DNA from: Macrophomina tecta
Lineage: Eukaryota; Ascomycota; Dothideomycetes; Botryosphaeriales; Botryosphaeriaceae
Length of the DNA stretch: 64,000 nucleotides
NCBI GenBank assembly: GCA_024180945.1
Contig: JAKSGN010000016.1
Span: 558,001 to 622,000 of the forward strand
Direction of reading: 5' to 3'
Shown here in pieces: positions 33,775 through 43,883 of this stretch. The notes below the pieces were generated by a model. That model was not told where the DNA came from. It did no database searches and saw only the letters and a program-made list of their open reading frames with translations. The position numbers and the translations under genes were made by a program. The first letter of the stretch is position 1; the number at the start of each line of letters is the position of its first letter.

Positions 33775-36413
33775 TTAATGACCCCAGAAGCCACCCATGA
33801 CCGTAGCACCTGTGCCACTGCTATCGTATTGCCCTCCAAGCGATTCCTAACAGGCGTGACCATCTGCCCAGCTAAGCTAAACACTCTTTCGACCTCTGTT
33901 GACATTACTGGGATTGAGAAAAGGTCCAGGGCCATGCGCGAGAGCCGTGGGTACTGCTTTTGGCGTAGGAGCCAGTACTGGATCGGATTCTCGTGTTCAC
34001 TGTCCAGTGGAGAGGCTTCATTCTACCAGGTAGTGTACTCATCAACCTCTGTGGCTGCAGGGGCTTTGCTGGGAGTCCTAGATAACTGTAGCCAGCTAGC
34101 AAAGCTGCTGCTTGACTCGCCGCCGCGGCGGCGCTTTGGCGGCGGAGGATCTATTGCTTCTTCAGCTGAGAGGGGTTGAGTTTTATACTCGCTGTCCCAG
34201 AGATTCCTGACTCTAGCTCTCGCGTCACTAATCCAGTCCTGCCTCTCTGCCCAGGTGCTCTCAATCCAGGCCCAGCGGAACCCCGGGTGTAGCACAATCG
34301 CTGCAGTATAGGCTGGTGTCTCGTCGAGCAAGGTATAGTACTCATTAAGCTTAGCCCAGCCCAATGAGACGTTCACCTTAAAATGCTCCTCTAAATAGAC
34401 GTCATCGCGATCTTTAACCTCCTCTAGATGGTTAAGAAGGAACTCTATTACAGGCAGCACCTCCCAAAGCGCGCCAAACTCGCCATCTGTTGGGTTGCCC
34501 TGCAGTCGCATGGTGACATCCTTGAAGGGCTGAAGAATAGAGTGATACTCGCTGAGCGTCGCCCAGTCCTCGGTCGTCAGGTAATCGTCGACAATCGCCG
34601 GCTTCTTGCGGCGCGGCCGCCGGCCTTGCTGGGTGAGCTTTCGCGTGTACGACTCCCATTCAAGGACCTCCGCCAGCACGAGTATGTCAATGTATCGCTG
34701 AAGCTTAAGGGCACGCTCGAGCATCGCGTCAGTGGAGTTCCATCGAGTGGCGTTGTCTAGGATGACCTCATAAATGCTTGTATTATCTGGATCATCTGCC
34801 TGAAGTTTGCGAAGCTTCTTGCGAAGCTTCAAGGAGCGATAGATCCAGTGTACGATATTGTGGAGTTTGCCAAGCGGCCCCTTCTTCCGCCAAAGGACGT
34901 GTTCGGCGAGTAGTTCGTGCGGATGACTGCATTCAGCCTCAAATAGATCAGCATCGTCGCCAAAAAGGATCTGACGTATGACGAGGTTAATGATATGTCC
35001 GGTACAATGGAGGCGGCGCCGCTTGACGTCAAAACCGAACTCTTCAGCAAGATCTTTAAGGCAAGAGTCGTTATTACTAGCGTTATCCATTACGAAATAT
35101 CCAATCTTGTTGGTAAGGCCCCATTCAGCTAAGACCTGCGCAACCTGCCCAGCTAGATCACATCCACTATGCCCGTCAAGCTCGGGAAGCCCGAGGGTGA
35201 ACTGCCTCAGCTTGCCAGTGGATGTAAGTGGACAATAACCCCAAGCAAGCTCTTATTATTGCGTGTCGTCCAGCCGTCAAGCGAGAGGTGTATGAGGCCA
35301 GGCGAGCCCTGAAGAAGCTCTGAGACAATGCCCTTATGTCGATTAAACTCGTCGATCAGCCATTTGCGGATAGTTTTGTGAGTGGGCAGGCATCCGGCTT
35401 GCGAGACGGCGGGGTTTAGATACTCGATAAGGCGGCAAAATGGCTCACTCTCTACTTTGCGAAACGGAATGTTATCGTGCGCGATCCAATCGACGAGAAG
35501 CTGCTGAAAGTACGCTGGGTTAAAGCTGCAAATTAGCTTGTTTAGTAGGGCTTGTTCCTCTGACTTCTTAGGATCCAGCTGAAGCCGGGTAGCAATTGAG
35601 ATCCTGGCAGGCTTCGCTGAGCGCTTGCCAGTTGGATCCGCGATTGAGTGCTCTTTAACAAGGTGATGAGCTTGGTTAGCTGTGCCTGCAGCGGCGAGGC
35701 TTATTGGGCGACGCCGCATCCTTATACAAGGCTTGCAAACCCAGTGGCTAGTGCCTGAAGCACTGCGGATATCGAAGCCATAGTTCCATGTCCAGCCAAT
35801 GCGCTTGGAGTTCTCGTTGATAGTGTAGCCTGCAAAGTAGTGCCAGGGGAAGCTCTCCCAGCCCTCGCGCTCTGGGCCACGGCCTTCTATCGCTGCATTT
35901 GTGGGTGGTCTGGTAGTCAAAAGGCCCGCTGGAACAGAAGAGATGGTAGAAACAACTGAAGAAGTGTTATCCGTATCCATAATAGGCAGCAAGGCGGCGG
36001 CGATAGCGATGAGGGTTGTTAGAGTAGGACTGCGGCTCTGTGCGAATTCAAAATTGATCAGCTAATCGGATCATCTGTAAGAACGTTACTCCGGCTTGGC
36101 AAACTCAACACCAAGCTGGAGAGGTGGTGATAGCCAGAGACTAGGCAGGCTATGGCTGGCTGGGGGTTACCTCGCGGGGCTAGCTCAACGTGCTCAATAA
36201 TTGACAATCAACGAGGCATCACGTTGACGTTGATTGAGCTTCCAGTAAGCCTCGTTGACGTTGCGTTGAATTGCCAAGCTTCAATCAACGTTCAATGCGT
36301 TGCAATGTCGTTGAATTGTTCCCCACCCTGTTCTCAATTCTTCGGTTATACTGTTTCAGATTCATGTATTTAAGGACACTCATTCTCCTTCAGTTAAGTT
36401 AAGTTAAAAAAGC

Positions 36414-36923
36414 TTGCAAAAATTGAGAGCTATTCTATCAACACAACCACGCGGCAGCTTAGGTCTCTGTCACCCACTCACTGCGCTTTTGCGCACCTGC
36501 GCATACCACGCACTACCCCAAATGGCAACGACGGACACCACCCGGGCCGCCCTGCCTCGCAAACGCCCGGCGGAGGACCCTATGGAAACTCCACCAGCCG
36601 CACGCACCAGGGAGCCCATTATCGTCACCTCCTCCCTCTCAGGCACCGGCCTCTTCGAGCCAAACGTCCGCAAGGCCAAACAAACCATCAACGACGTCGT
36701 CGAACCCGTCCCCCTCAGGCACGCTCCTGAGAGGCAGCAACAGCGAGCCCCTGAAACCTCAGGCCTCCTAAAGGAGGTCGAAAAACTCTTCCGCCAGGAA
36801 GAGGAAGAAAAGCGGGCGATGAAGGACGTACTCGCGGCCAGTGTGGTTTTCAATCTCGATCTTATCAATCTTATCAATCGATCCCTATCAATCGATATCA
36901 AGTCCATCATAGAATTGAATTGA
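36414..36923 (+). CDS. Unrecognised GC-rich reading frame, possibly a retroelement gag/ORF1 remnant
   Basis: 169 codons, un-RIPed. The likelier start is the internal Met at 36522 (MATTDTTRAALPRKRP). Pro/Arg/Thr-rich and apparently disordered, then a short charged helix (LLKEVEKLFRQEEEEKRAMK). The last 25 or so codons (NLDLINLINRS...) run through a small palindromic insertion, so the true end is probably lost. It resembles the disordered start of a LINE ORF1, but I recognise no family; a host gene fragment cannot be excluded. Confidence 0.35.
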   Translation: MQKLRAILSTQPRGSLGLCHPLTALLRTCAYHALPQMATTDTTRAALPRKRPAEDPMETPPAARTREPIIVTSSLSGTGLFEPNVRKAKQTINDVVEPVPLRHAPERQQQRAPETSGLLKEVEKLFRQEEEEKRAMKDVLAASVVFNLDLINLINRSLSIDIKSIIELN

Positions 36924-36943
36924 CGATTGATAAGGATCGACAG
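36855..36943. repeat. Small palindromic insertion
   Basis: CTCGATCTTATCAATC near 36856 and GATTGATAAGGATCG near 36928 form a roughly 15-bp inverted repeat (one base skipped), with further TATCAATCGAT repeats between. It is about 90 bp and looks like a mini-foldback/MITE breaking the frame above. Confidence 0.45.
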
Positions 36944-37061
36944 CCTCCTGGTTGCCCTGCCAAACGCCACCAAACAAATGCCATAAAACACGCCCGCAGG
37001 GAGCCGCAGGACCCGAAATGCATTAAATAGTCCTCTTCTATTACATTATTAATTATCGGGC
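36944..37061. other. Junction before the hAT-2 gene, no clear feature
   Basis: Changes from GC-rich to TA-rich sequence near 37020. CAGGGAGCCGCAGG near 36996 could be a hAT terminus, but the other end of hAT-2 is outside the window, so it cannot be tested here. Confidence 0.3.
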
Positions 37062-37566
37062 ATGGATAATGAGCTTAATTCATCTTTTATAAATCTTTCC
37101 GTTGAGGACTCTCTTACTACTGAGGCAACATTACAATCTAGAAATATAAGAGGAACTATAGCATCTGTAACGAGGGGGCACTATCGTTAGCCAGGGCTAA
37201 ATAAACCGGAAAAGGAAGGGAAAAACCAACTTTTCTATTATAAATACTATACGAATGACTATCAAAGCTAGGTAAGTAATATATTTCGAAATTATCTCGC
37301 AAGTATCTATGAAATCACTATCGTAGAAGAGCCTAGAGCGATTTATAAATTAACCGCCGACCAGCTCGAATACCTTTACTTAAAGGCGGCATTAGTAGGG
37401 CAAATATTATAAAAAATAGATGCTTAAGTCTTTTAAAAGATTCTTAATAAGGAGGTTATTATAAAGACGCTAGCTACGTTAATTATTATGCAGAATCTAT
37501 TATTTCGTATTATAGAGTAGCCTAAATTTTACGCCTTCTACTAGCTTCTTAACCCGGAGGTTAAAG

Positions 37567-37759
37567 TGTGAGTAAATAGGCTAGTTATAAGTAGAAAGCC
37601 TTTAGAAGAGTCGTATATTCTTAGATATAAATCCTTAGTAGTGTAGGATTTACCCCTTAGTAGCATTATATACTGGGGACCCGTGCGTAGCACGTGATAA
37701 GCACGTAGAACGTATGGTATAAGTACCCTAAGGGTATACTAGGGCCTATTATTCTAATA
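37567..37759 (-). repeat. D 3' LTR
   Basis: 193 bp, TGTGAGTAAATAGG...TATTCTAATA. The adjacent CTACCCCCTTCTC is the polypurine tract on the minus strand. It shares the hairpin with CACGTG boxes with the solo copy at 31691. Confidence 0.93.
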
Positions 37760-37772
37760 CTACCCCCTTCTC

Positions 37773-38497
37773 TAGTAGGAATCGCCCTAATTTCTATTAG
37801 AAGGTATTATATTAATACCTCATTAAAAAACCTTTAGTAAGGAAAAAGAGTGCACCTAATTACTATATAGAATATAGTATTGTGCATTAGCTATAGGTGT
37901 TGTATAGTAAGGTAAGTTAGCCTTATTATATAGCTATTACTATAAATAATAAACAAAGAACAATAAATTAATAGAAAAATAAGAAAATATATTACTAAGT
38001 AGTTATTAGTAATACTAGCAGCATACTATATGCACGAAAAATATAGATAATAGTATATTAGCACGGTTTTTTCTTTATTATTAGATATTATTGCTATTAA
38101 GAATAATAGAAGTTAGCCTTATATAATAATACTAGTAAATATACTAATTAGTAACTCACGCATACTAATAATACTTATAGGGCACGAGGTCATTTTTTCG
38201 ATAACTTTAATAGGTATAATAACCTTCTATACCCCCCTAGATTTTTATAGTTTAGATTTAGCTTCCCTTCTTTAACTAAAATATCTTTAACTAATATTAA
38301 CCCTTTTTATTACTCCTTTCTTCTAAATAACTATTACTATATAGACCCCTTCTAGCTTTATTTACTTAGGTTACTTCTATAATAAGCTTCCGTAGATGCC
38401 TATTATAGGTAATATAGTAAAGTTTCTTTCTTATCTTTAGCCATAGCCTAGTTTAGTAGTAGTATACTATATATGTTATGTATGCTACTAGGGCACG
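37773..38497. other. D 3' untranslated region, no gene seen
   Basis: About 725 bp of very TA-rich sequence between the polypurine tract and the antisense frame. I find no motif-bearing frame on either strand. It may hold the promoter of the antisense gene. Confidence 0.5.
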
Positions 38498-39123
38498 ATG
38501 CGCTACCGCGAGGATAAAGTATAGATTAATTTTACGCCTACGGAGCTTCTTAGGGGGCTTCGCTAGATCTACTTTAAGAATCTACTCTATACTAAGTATA
38601 ATTAGTATACGAAGAGTAGTTATAAATATACTTTAGTAAGTATACTTTTTCCCTACTCTTCTTATACTTTTTATATACTTTTATACTACTTGTGCTCATT
38701 ACTAATAATAAAATTTATTTTTAGATTCCTTCTTAATTCCGCTATACTACTAATTTACTATTATTCTATTACAATAGCTTCGATAGCGCTCCCGATAAGA
38801 AGGTACTAAAGTTTATAGAGAAGAATATACTTACGCTATATAAGTATACTAGTATATTAGAAGAGGCGGTGTCGGTATACAAGAAATAGAAGACGAAGAA
38901 GATTATAGCTACTAGTAGCTATAGTAACTAGTAGCATATATATAATATATTATACTCGGAGAATTAGCAGTGTTATTAGGCTAGACTAGATAGAATTAGC
39001 TTAATAAAGCTAACTAACGAAGTAGTAGATAAGAAGTTTAAGAATAAGTACTTTATAAGAATATCTAATACGGATAAGAGGTAGTTTTAGTATAGCTTAA
39101 ATATAAAGTAGATACTCCTTTAG
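38498..39123 (+). pseudogene. Antisense gene of element D, with intron
   Basis: Opposite to D pol. ATG at 38498 (MRYREDKVxINFTPTELLRG). Exon 1 is 138 nt, interrupted only by TAG. The intron 38636-38724 (89 nt) has a consensus donor GTAAGTATAC, TTACTAAT and the acceptor TTTTTAG. Exon 2 continues in phase (IPSxFRYTTNLLLFYYNSFD, VLKFIEKNILTLYKYTSILE, RLDRISLIKLTNEVVDKKFK). Stops are TAG plus one TAA, as expected from RIP of Gln/Trp codons; the real end is uncertain. No resemblance to the family A/G antisense protein is visible, nor to any family I know. Confidence 0.45.
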
Positions 39124-39129
39124 GGCCCT

Positions 39130-41092
39130 TCTTTATAAATTAAGTATTTCCTCTAATATTTCTTCTTATTCTTTAATCCTAGGAGGCGCCCTCGCTATAG
39201 CTTACTTATAACCTACATTCTACCTATGTTTTACTTATATTTTAGCTAGGCATTCTAGGGAATAGGGTTTTCTTTAAGATAATCCTATAGAAGCTCTCTA
39301 TAATTATCTAGCTTCTCTTTCTACTTCTACTTATTATATTTATAGGGCTAGCCGAGCTATTTAAGTAGATATTACCTTAGTAGCCCTTCTTTATAGACTA
39401 CTATAGCTTCGACTTCCTAGTATCTACCATCATTAATTTCTTCGACTAGTAGTAGTTAGAATCCTAGCCTTACTATATAAGCTTCTAGCAATGTAATGTT
39501 AAAAATAGTATATAGCCGGGATATAGATTATAGTAGGTCTAGGCGGTAGGCCTAGGAGCTAATCTTCTCTAAAATCCGAAATAGCCCTAGGTAATAGTTA
39601 TTAAGTTTCTTATAAGGCCGTTTAGTTTTAATATTTTTTACTAAGAGAAGGACTAGTTATCTAATATTAAAATATATTTCGGTTCGGTTCCGGTTATAAT
39701 ATTTTATTTAGAGCTTCTAGGAGTATTCGAGGGATTTTGCCGCTAATTTCTATACTTTCCGTATGCTTTTTACGTGCTTTTTGGCTGCTTCGGCCGATTC
39801 GATTAGGGGATTTCTATTAAGGTTGTCCCAAACCCCGCCCTAGAAGTTAGGTTCTACTCCCGCATCTAGTTAAACTAGTGCGAAGCCTATAGAAGAGTAG
39901 GTTTTCTAGTTATAGATATATAAAGCCCACTAGAGAAGCTTTACCTAGTCTAACTAGTTCTAAAAGGTATAGTAGCGTAAATACGCCTTTAACTTCTAAT
40001 TTTACCTCTCTATTTAGCCGTCTGTCTGCAGGTAAAAGGTGGTACTTAATTTATACTTAATTCTAAGATTATAGTATAATTTACTCTAGAACTAGCTCGT
40101 AAACGTTAAGCCCCTATCTAAGACTAGGCTATTAGGTGGCCTAAATTACATGAAGATATTATTTATAATAAGATCTATAAGCGTTACTCTATTAATTATC
40201 TTTCTAACTAGTAGGTAATATATATATTTAGTAAAGCGGTTAACGAGTATAAGAACTATATTATATACTCGATCGTCTCGCTCTACGGATTTTAGTAGGT
40301 CCGTAATAAAGTTAAGAAAGTAGTGCCTATAGAATTAAGTAGCTACTAGTAGTGGCTATAATAATCTATAAGATTTATATCGGCGAGCCTTATTATGTTA
40401 GCAGGTATCGTAGCTTTATATATATTTCCTAATGTCCGCGGTAATACCTTTCTAGTAGTACTTCCTAGAAAGTACTTCTTAGATATGGCGGATACTATAA
40501 TAGCTACTACTTAAATCGTTATAATTTTTAAACAGGATTTCCTCGCGTAGTAAAGTATATTTTAGCATGTATACCCGCTCTTTATAGCGTAGGAGTCCTT
40601 ACTCGTCGACTATATACTAATCGTATACTAAAAGTACTCTTTTTGTAAGCTATTCTCGTATATCTACGTAGAAGGCGTCCCTTCGTTACTTAATATAAAT
40701 AAAATTAACTAATAATTTAGAAGTAGCTTCGAATGCTATTTTAATTATAGCGGCTACTATTACTATAAACTAAGGTATAAAGCTTTATACTAAGCTCGTA
40801 CTAGCTTTCTCGTAGTAAGTATATACCAGAGGTTTTATATTCTTATAAGTAAACTCGTCGTGCTCCTTATAAGTAATAGAATAGACTAAAATAGTTTAGT
40901 AATTATTACTACCGTTTATATATAGGTTTTCCTTATACTCTTAGCCGGGGTTTTTAGTAGTGTATAGGGGTTCTTCTAACCCCTAAATCTAGAGTTTATA
41001 TTATAGTATAGGTAATATAGTATTAAGATAGGTGCGCTTATCGCCCTCCTTAAAGCTAAGGGTATAGTCTAGACGCCTTAAAAGGGCGTCTA
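39130..41092 (-). pseudogene. D pol, second half: RNase H end and integrase
   Basis: Begins at the G2b junction with VDALLRRLDYTLSFKEGDKR (41090-41030), matching the DALSRRPDY region after RNase H in Ty3 pol. It continues through a RIPed integrase to about 39130, where a last frame reads APPRIKExEEILEEILNLxR. I could not place the catalytic triad with certainty. Confidence 0.7.
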
Positions 41093-41097
41093 CTAGA

Positions 41098-41550
41098 TAT
41101 TACGGCGTAGCCTTTATAGGACCTAGGATAGATAGGGGAAAAGAATAAGCGGGGCGCAGACGAGCGTCGCGAAAGGTCTACTAGAAAAGATGAGGGTTAT
41201 GTAATACTCTACTAGTTTATTAGTTTATAAGGGCTTAGTAGAATAAACTCTCGAATACTAGTTTAGATAGTTTAGACTACCTATAGAGATAAACTTTATA
41301 AATACTACATTATATATACTTTTCTACTCGTATATAAACTATACTCTTTAGATAGCTTTGACCTTCGTAGTTAACTTTAATAATAAAATTTAGACTCTAT
41401 TAGTAATATAACCTTCGTATATAGTGCTTAGTCTTATTATATATTTAACTTACTCTTACCCTCTTCTTATATCTACTTAAGGAAATTCTTTAATAGGTTT
41501 TCTCTCTCTTTAGTATTTAGATCTTTAGAGGTAGAGGCCCGCTTATTATA
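41098..41550 (+). repeat. G2b 5' LTR
   Basis: TATTACGGCGTAGCC...CGCTTATTATA. U3 differs from that of G2a (AGGACCTAGGATAGATAGGG); R/U5 matches. CTTTAACTACTATTC follows directly. Confidence 0.93.
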
Positions 41551-42214
41551 CTTTAACTACTATTCTTATAAGGAGAGGAAGGCTCTAAGACTAAGTCTTA
41601 TTAGATAAGGTATTACCCCCTAACGAGTTTAGGAAATAGTAATAGTACTAGAATCTTAGATAGAAATCGACCCAGCCGAGGGTTAGGTTTAGGGTATCTA
41701 GGGGCTAGCTTAGCCCATATAGTAAACGGAGCCTACTAGAGCTAAGCTCTTATAGCTTATTAAGGAGCTAAAGACTTAGAACGCTTGACTAATCGAGTAT
41801 ATAATAAAGCGGAGCGCTACTAAGATTAAAGTAGTAGCACTCGAGAAGTTTAATAGGGATAAAAAGAAGCTTTAATTCTTTCTACTCTAGATATAACGCT
41901 ACCTCTAGTTTAATTAAGCATAATTTAATAGTAACGCCGAGGAAGTACTCTTTGCATTAACCTATCTTAGAGAAATGGTAGAGGTATAGATAGAACTATA
42001 TCTTTATAACTATCTAGCTAACGAATACTCTCTCGAGAAGAGATGGGAAAAGACTAAAAAAATCTTTAGCATCTATACGGGATTTATAGATAACCTTAGG
42101 ACTACTTTTAATAATCGAGATAAAGTCCGTAAAGTCTCTAATAATATTATAACCGTTAAATAACTAGGATCTATAGCTATCTACGCGATTAAGTTTTAAT
42201 AGCTTATAGTCTAC

Positions 42215-43001
42215 TATAATGGCGGCCTCTTCTACTAGGCTTTAGAATCGCCTAGTAGGGTTAGGTAGCTAAAGGGTTTACCTTAAAGAATAAGAGAAGG
42301 GTAAAGAATTAGAATAATAGTAGTAATTACGTAATATATCGGTGCGCGGTGCGCGTTAGGCTTATTACCTCTAATAGGGTTATATTGGAACTTTAAGTTA
42401 ACTATAAAGGTTAAAGTACTATCTAAGGAGTATATCTATATACTATAAAAAAGCTATAACAGTCTATAGATTAAGACGACTATTAGATTAGTCGTAGTAT
42501 TAGATTATTCTAAGAATTAGATCTTTACTAAGGCTTCTAATTTATAAGTAGGTCAGGTAGACCGCACGTAACTTAGGCGCTAATACTTGTTTCCTAGGAT
42601 TCGACTTTTGTATCGGTTAAGGAAGTATTCTACCGCTAGACTATTATTTCTTAGACTGTATAAGTTGTTCGACTTTATCCCGTTCGTTTCTCTAGTCTAA
42701 AGTCGGCTTTCGGGATTCGTAATCTCTCTCTTATGGGTATTCTTCCCCTACGGGAGTTTAGCCTGGTCGGTATTCCCGTAGTCTTACTATGCCGCGTGGG
42801 CGTCGCTTCCGTGCGGGCTTTTATTACTATCTTACTTAGGCCTATACGCGCCGTCTTTTCTTAAGGCTAGTTTTCCCGTACGGGCGTACTAGTGGTGTGG
42901 CTCTGCCGTTTTTATGGGTTTCTGGCCCCTGCGGTGCCTTTTTCCGTGCGGGCTTTCCGCCCGTGGGGTTATAAAGCCCTTATGCCTTAGGGTTCGTAAT
43001 A
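42215..43001 (-). repeat. B 3' LTR
   Basis: 787 bp, TATAATGGCGGCC...TTCGTAATA. It is followed by CTATCCCCTCTC, the polypurine tract on the minus strand. Confidence 0.94.
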
Positions 43002-43037
43002 CTATCCCCTCTCTTAAGGATCTTCGGCCCGAAGATT
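43002..43037 (-). promoter_or_regulatory. B polypurine tract and palindrome
   Basis: Polypurine tract, then GATCTTCGGCCCGAAGATT (43019-43037). It lies 69 bp upstream of the antisense ATG at 43106, with a T/C-rich stretch between. Confidence 0.72.
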
Positions 43038-43105
43038 TATCCGTCCGTTTATATCTTAGGCTTCTCTTGTCGTTTTATTTCTTTTCTTTATAAGTCTTTC
43101 CTATA

Positions 43106-43883
43106 ATGCCTCCTAAACGTAAGCGCTACGAGTAGTAGGTTAAGCATAAGTTTCTTAGTACGAAGATTAATTCTTTGTATGCACTTCTAGACCTTAATAT
43201 GCCGATTCCTTGCGCTCAGTATCTTTTGTTGGAGGAGAAGGGTGAGCCCGTAGTATATCGTATTACTCCGGGGTATTTACGCTATAGGGAGTATACCCGT
43301 CGTGGTAATACCCACTACGATGCTAGTAGCGTGGAGGAGGGTAATTATAAGTTTTCCCCATCTTTTCCTAACTAGTTTTAACTCTTTTTTTCTAGTTATT
43401 CGTCTCGAGCGTGCTATTGCGAAGGTTGCCGCTAATGAGGTGAAGGCTTTAGATACTATCTTTAAGCTAACATCCGAGCTGCGTGCTACCTCGTCTCGCT
43501 TAGAGCGTTCCCGCAAACAGAAGGTTCTATTGTAGCGTCGTAGTAGCTTAATATTAAATAAGAAGGCATAGTCTATTAAGAATCTTAAGGAATTAGATCG
43601 CCTAGAGGCTGCCCGCGAGGCTAGGGGTCCGGTTAACCCTAAAAATGCTAAGGAGGAACGATCGCTAAAGCGTTTACGTGGCGATATCTTAGCTAGTAAC
43701 GCTATAGAGTCGTTCTAGTCTATTAGGTCTCCTGGTATTAGTTCAGGTTCTGCGCCTCCCGAGGGTTTCAGTTTAGTTAATTAGGCGCAGTTGTCTTCGT
43801 TTTCTAAGTTTAATTTCAGGTCCTTCGTGTATAATAAGTCGGCGGTGTTAGTCGATCTAGGTTTCGGCGATGGAACTTATTAG
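43106..43883 (+). pseudogene. Antisense gene of B (aORF), best preserved family A copy
   Basis: ATG 43106 (MPPKRKRYE). Exon 1 is 235 nt; two adjacent TAG codons near the start are followed by an uninterrupted stretch to the donor. Intron 43341-43395 (55 nt): GTAATT...CCTAACTAG...TTTCTAG, phase 1. Exon 2: IRLERAIAKVAANEVKALD, a heptad-like run (LTSELRATSSRLERSRKQK), NPKNAKEERSLKRLRG, then VLVDLGFGDGTY and stop (TAG 43881-43883; TAA next). About 241 codons. It overlaps pol by 74 bp. Basic start plus coiled coil; function unknown. Confidence 0.72.

Larger units (their letters stand above)
25797..35992 (-). pseudogene. hAT-1 transposase (BED finger, hATC dimerisation), split by G2a
   Basis: About 743 codons: 35992 to 33775, then 25808 to the TGA at 25797-25799. 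An alternative start is the next Met (35980). N-terminus: BED-type finger (WVCKPC ... HHLVKEH). RNase H-like core: LSLDGWTTRNN, then GYFVMDNASNND, LHCTGHIINLV, GPLGKLHNIVHW and LDNATRWNS. Its end is the hATC domain (DLFSIPVMSTEVERVFSLAG). Three lesions only: a 1-bp deletion near 35226 (frame change between VIVH and TSTGKLRQF), a TAG at 34023-34025 (CAG before C-to-T), and G2a inserted four codons before the stop. It would have cut and pasted hAT-1 in the nucleus. Confidence 0.92.
25479..36330 (-). mobile_element. hAT-1 DNA transposon, nearly un-RIPed, split by G2a
   Basis: Terminal inverted repeats [T/C]AGGGTGGGGAACAA at 25479-25493 and 36316-36330, with the 8-bp TSD TTCTCAAT (25471-25478, 36331-36338), diagnostic of hAT. 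Without G2a and its 5-bp duplication the element is 2881 bp. Both ends are packed with TTGACGTTG/CAACGTCAA subterminal motifs. It encodes one BED-finger hAT transposase on the minus strand. Confidence 0.95.
23181..36400. mobile_element. Inverted-repeat (foldback/MITE-like) element, split by three insertions
   Basis: Arms of nearly 200 bp. Left arm: about 23186-23234 (AAGGAGAATAAGTGTCC...) plus 24985-25128. Right arm: 25357-25478 plus 36339 to about 36395, its reverse complement. The left arm is broken by the G2c solo LTR (TSD CTAAA), the right arm by hAT-1 (TSD TTCTCAAT). Joining the pieces restores colinear arms. Each arm holds four CCGAGG-type motifs about 20 bp apart, like transposase-binding subterminal repeats. 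No coding capacity. Outer ends are uncertain because G2d cut the left side. Confidence 0.7.

Noticed and set aside
33778..35238. Several plus-strand frames of 67-133 codons
   Set aside because: They are antisense to the un-RIPed hAT-1 transposase, whose motifs are clear on the minus strand.
36470..36991. 173-codon minus frame opposite 36414-36923
   Set aside because: Ser/Arg/Ala-rich mirror of the plus frame with no motif. The plus frame has a disordered-plus-helix layout typical of real proteins, though neither is certain.
43302..43535. 77-codon frame overlapping the antisense gene of B
   Set aside because: Its first part is the wrong frame of exon 1 and the intron; only the end (VIRLERAIAKV on) is real, as exon 2. 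Merged into the spliced model.
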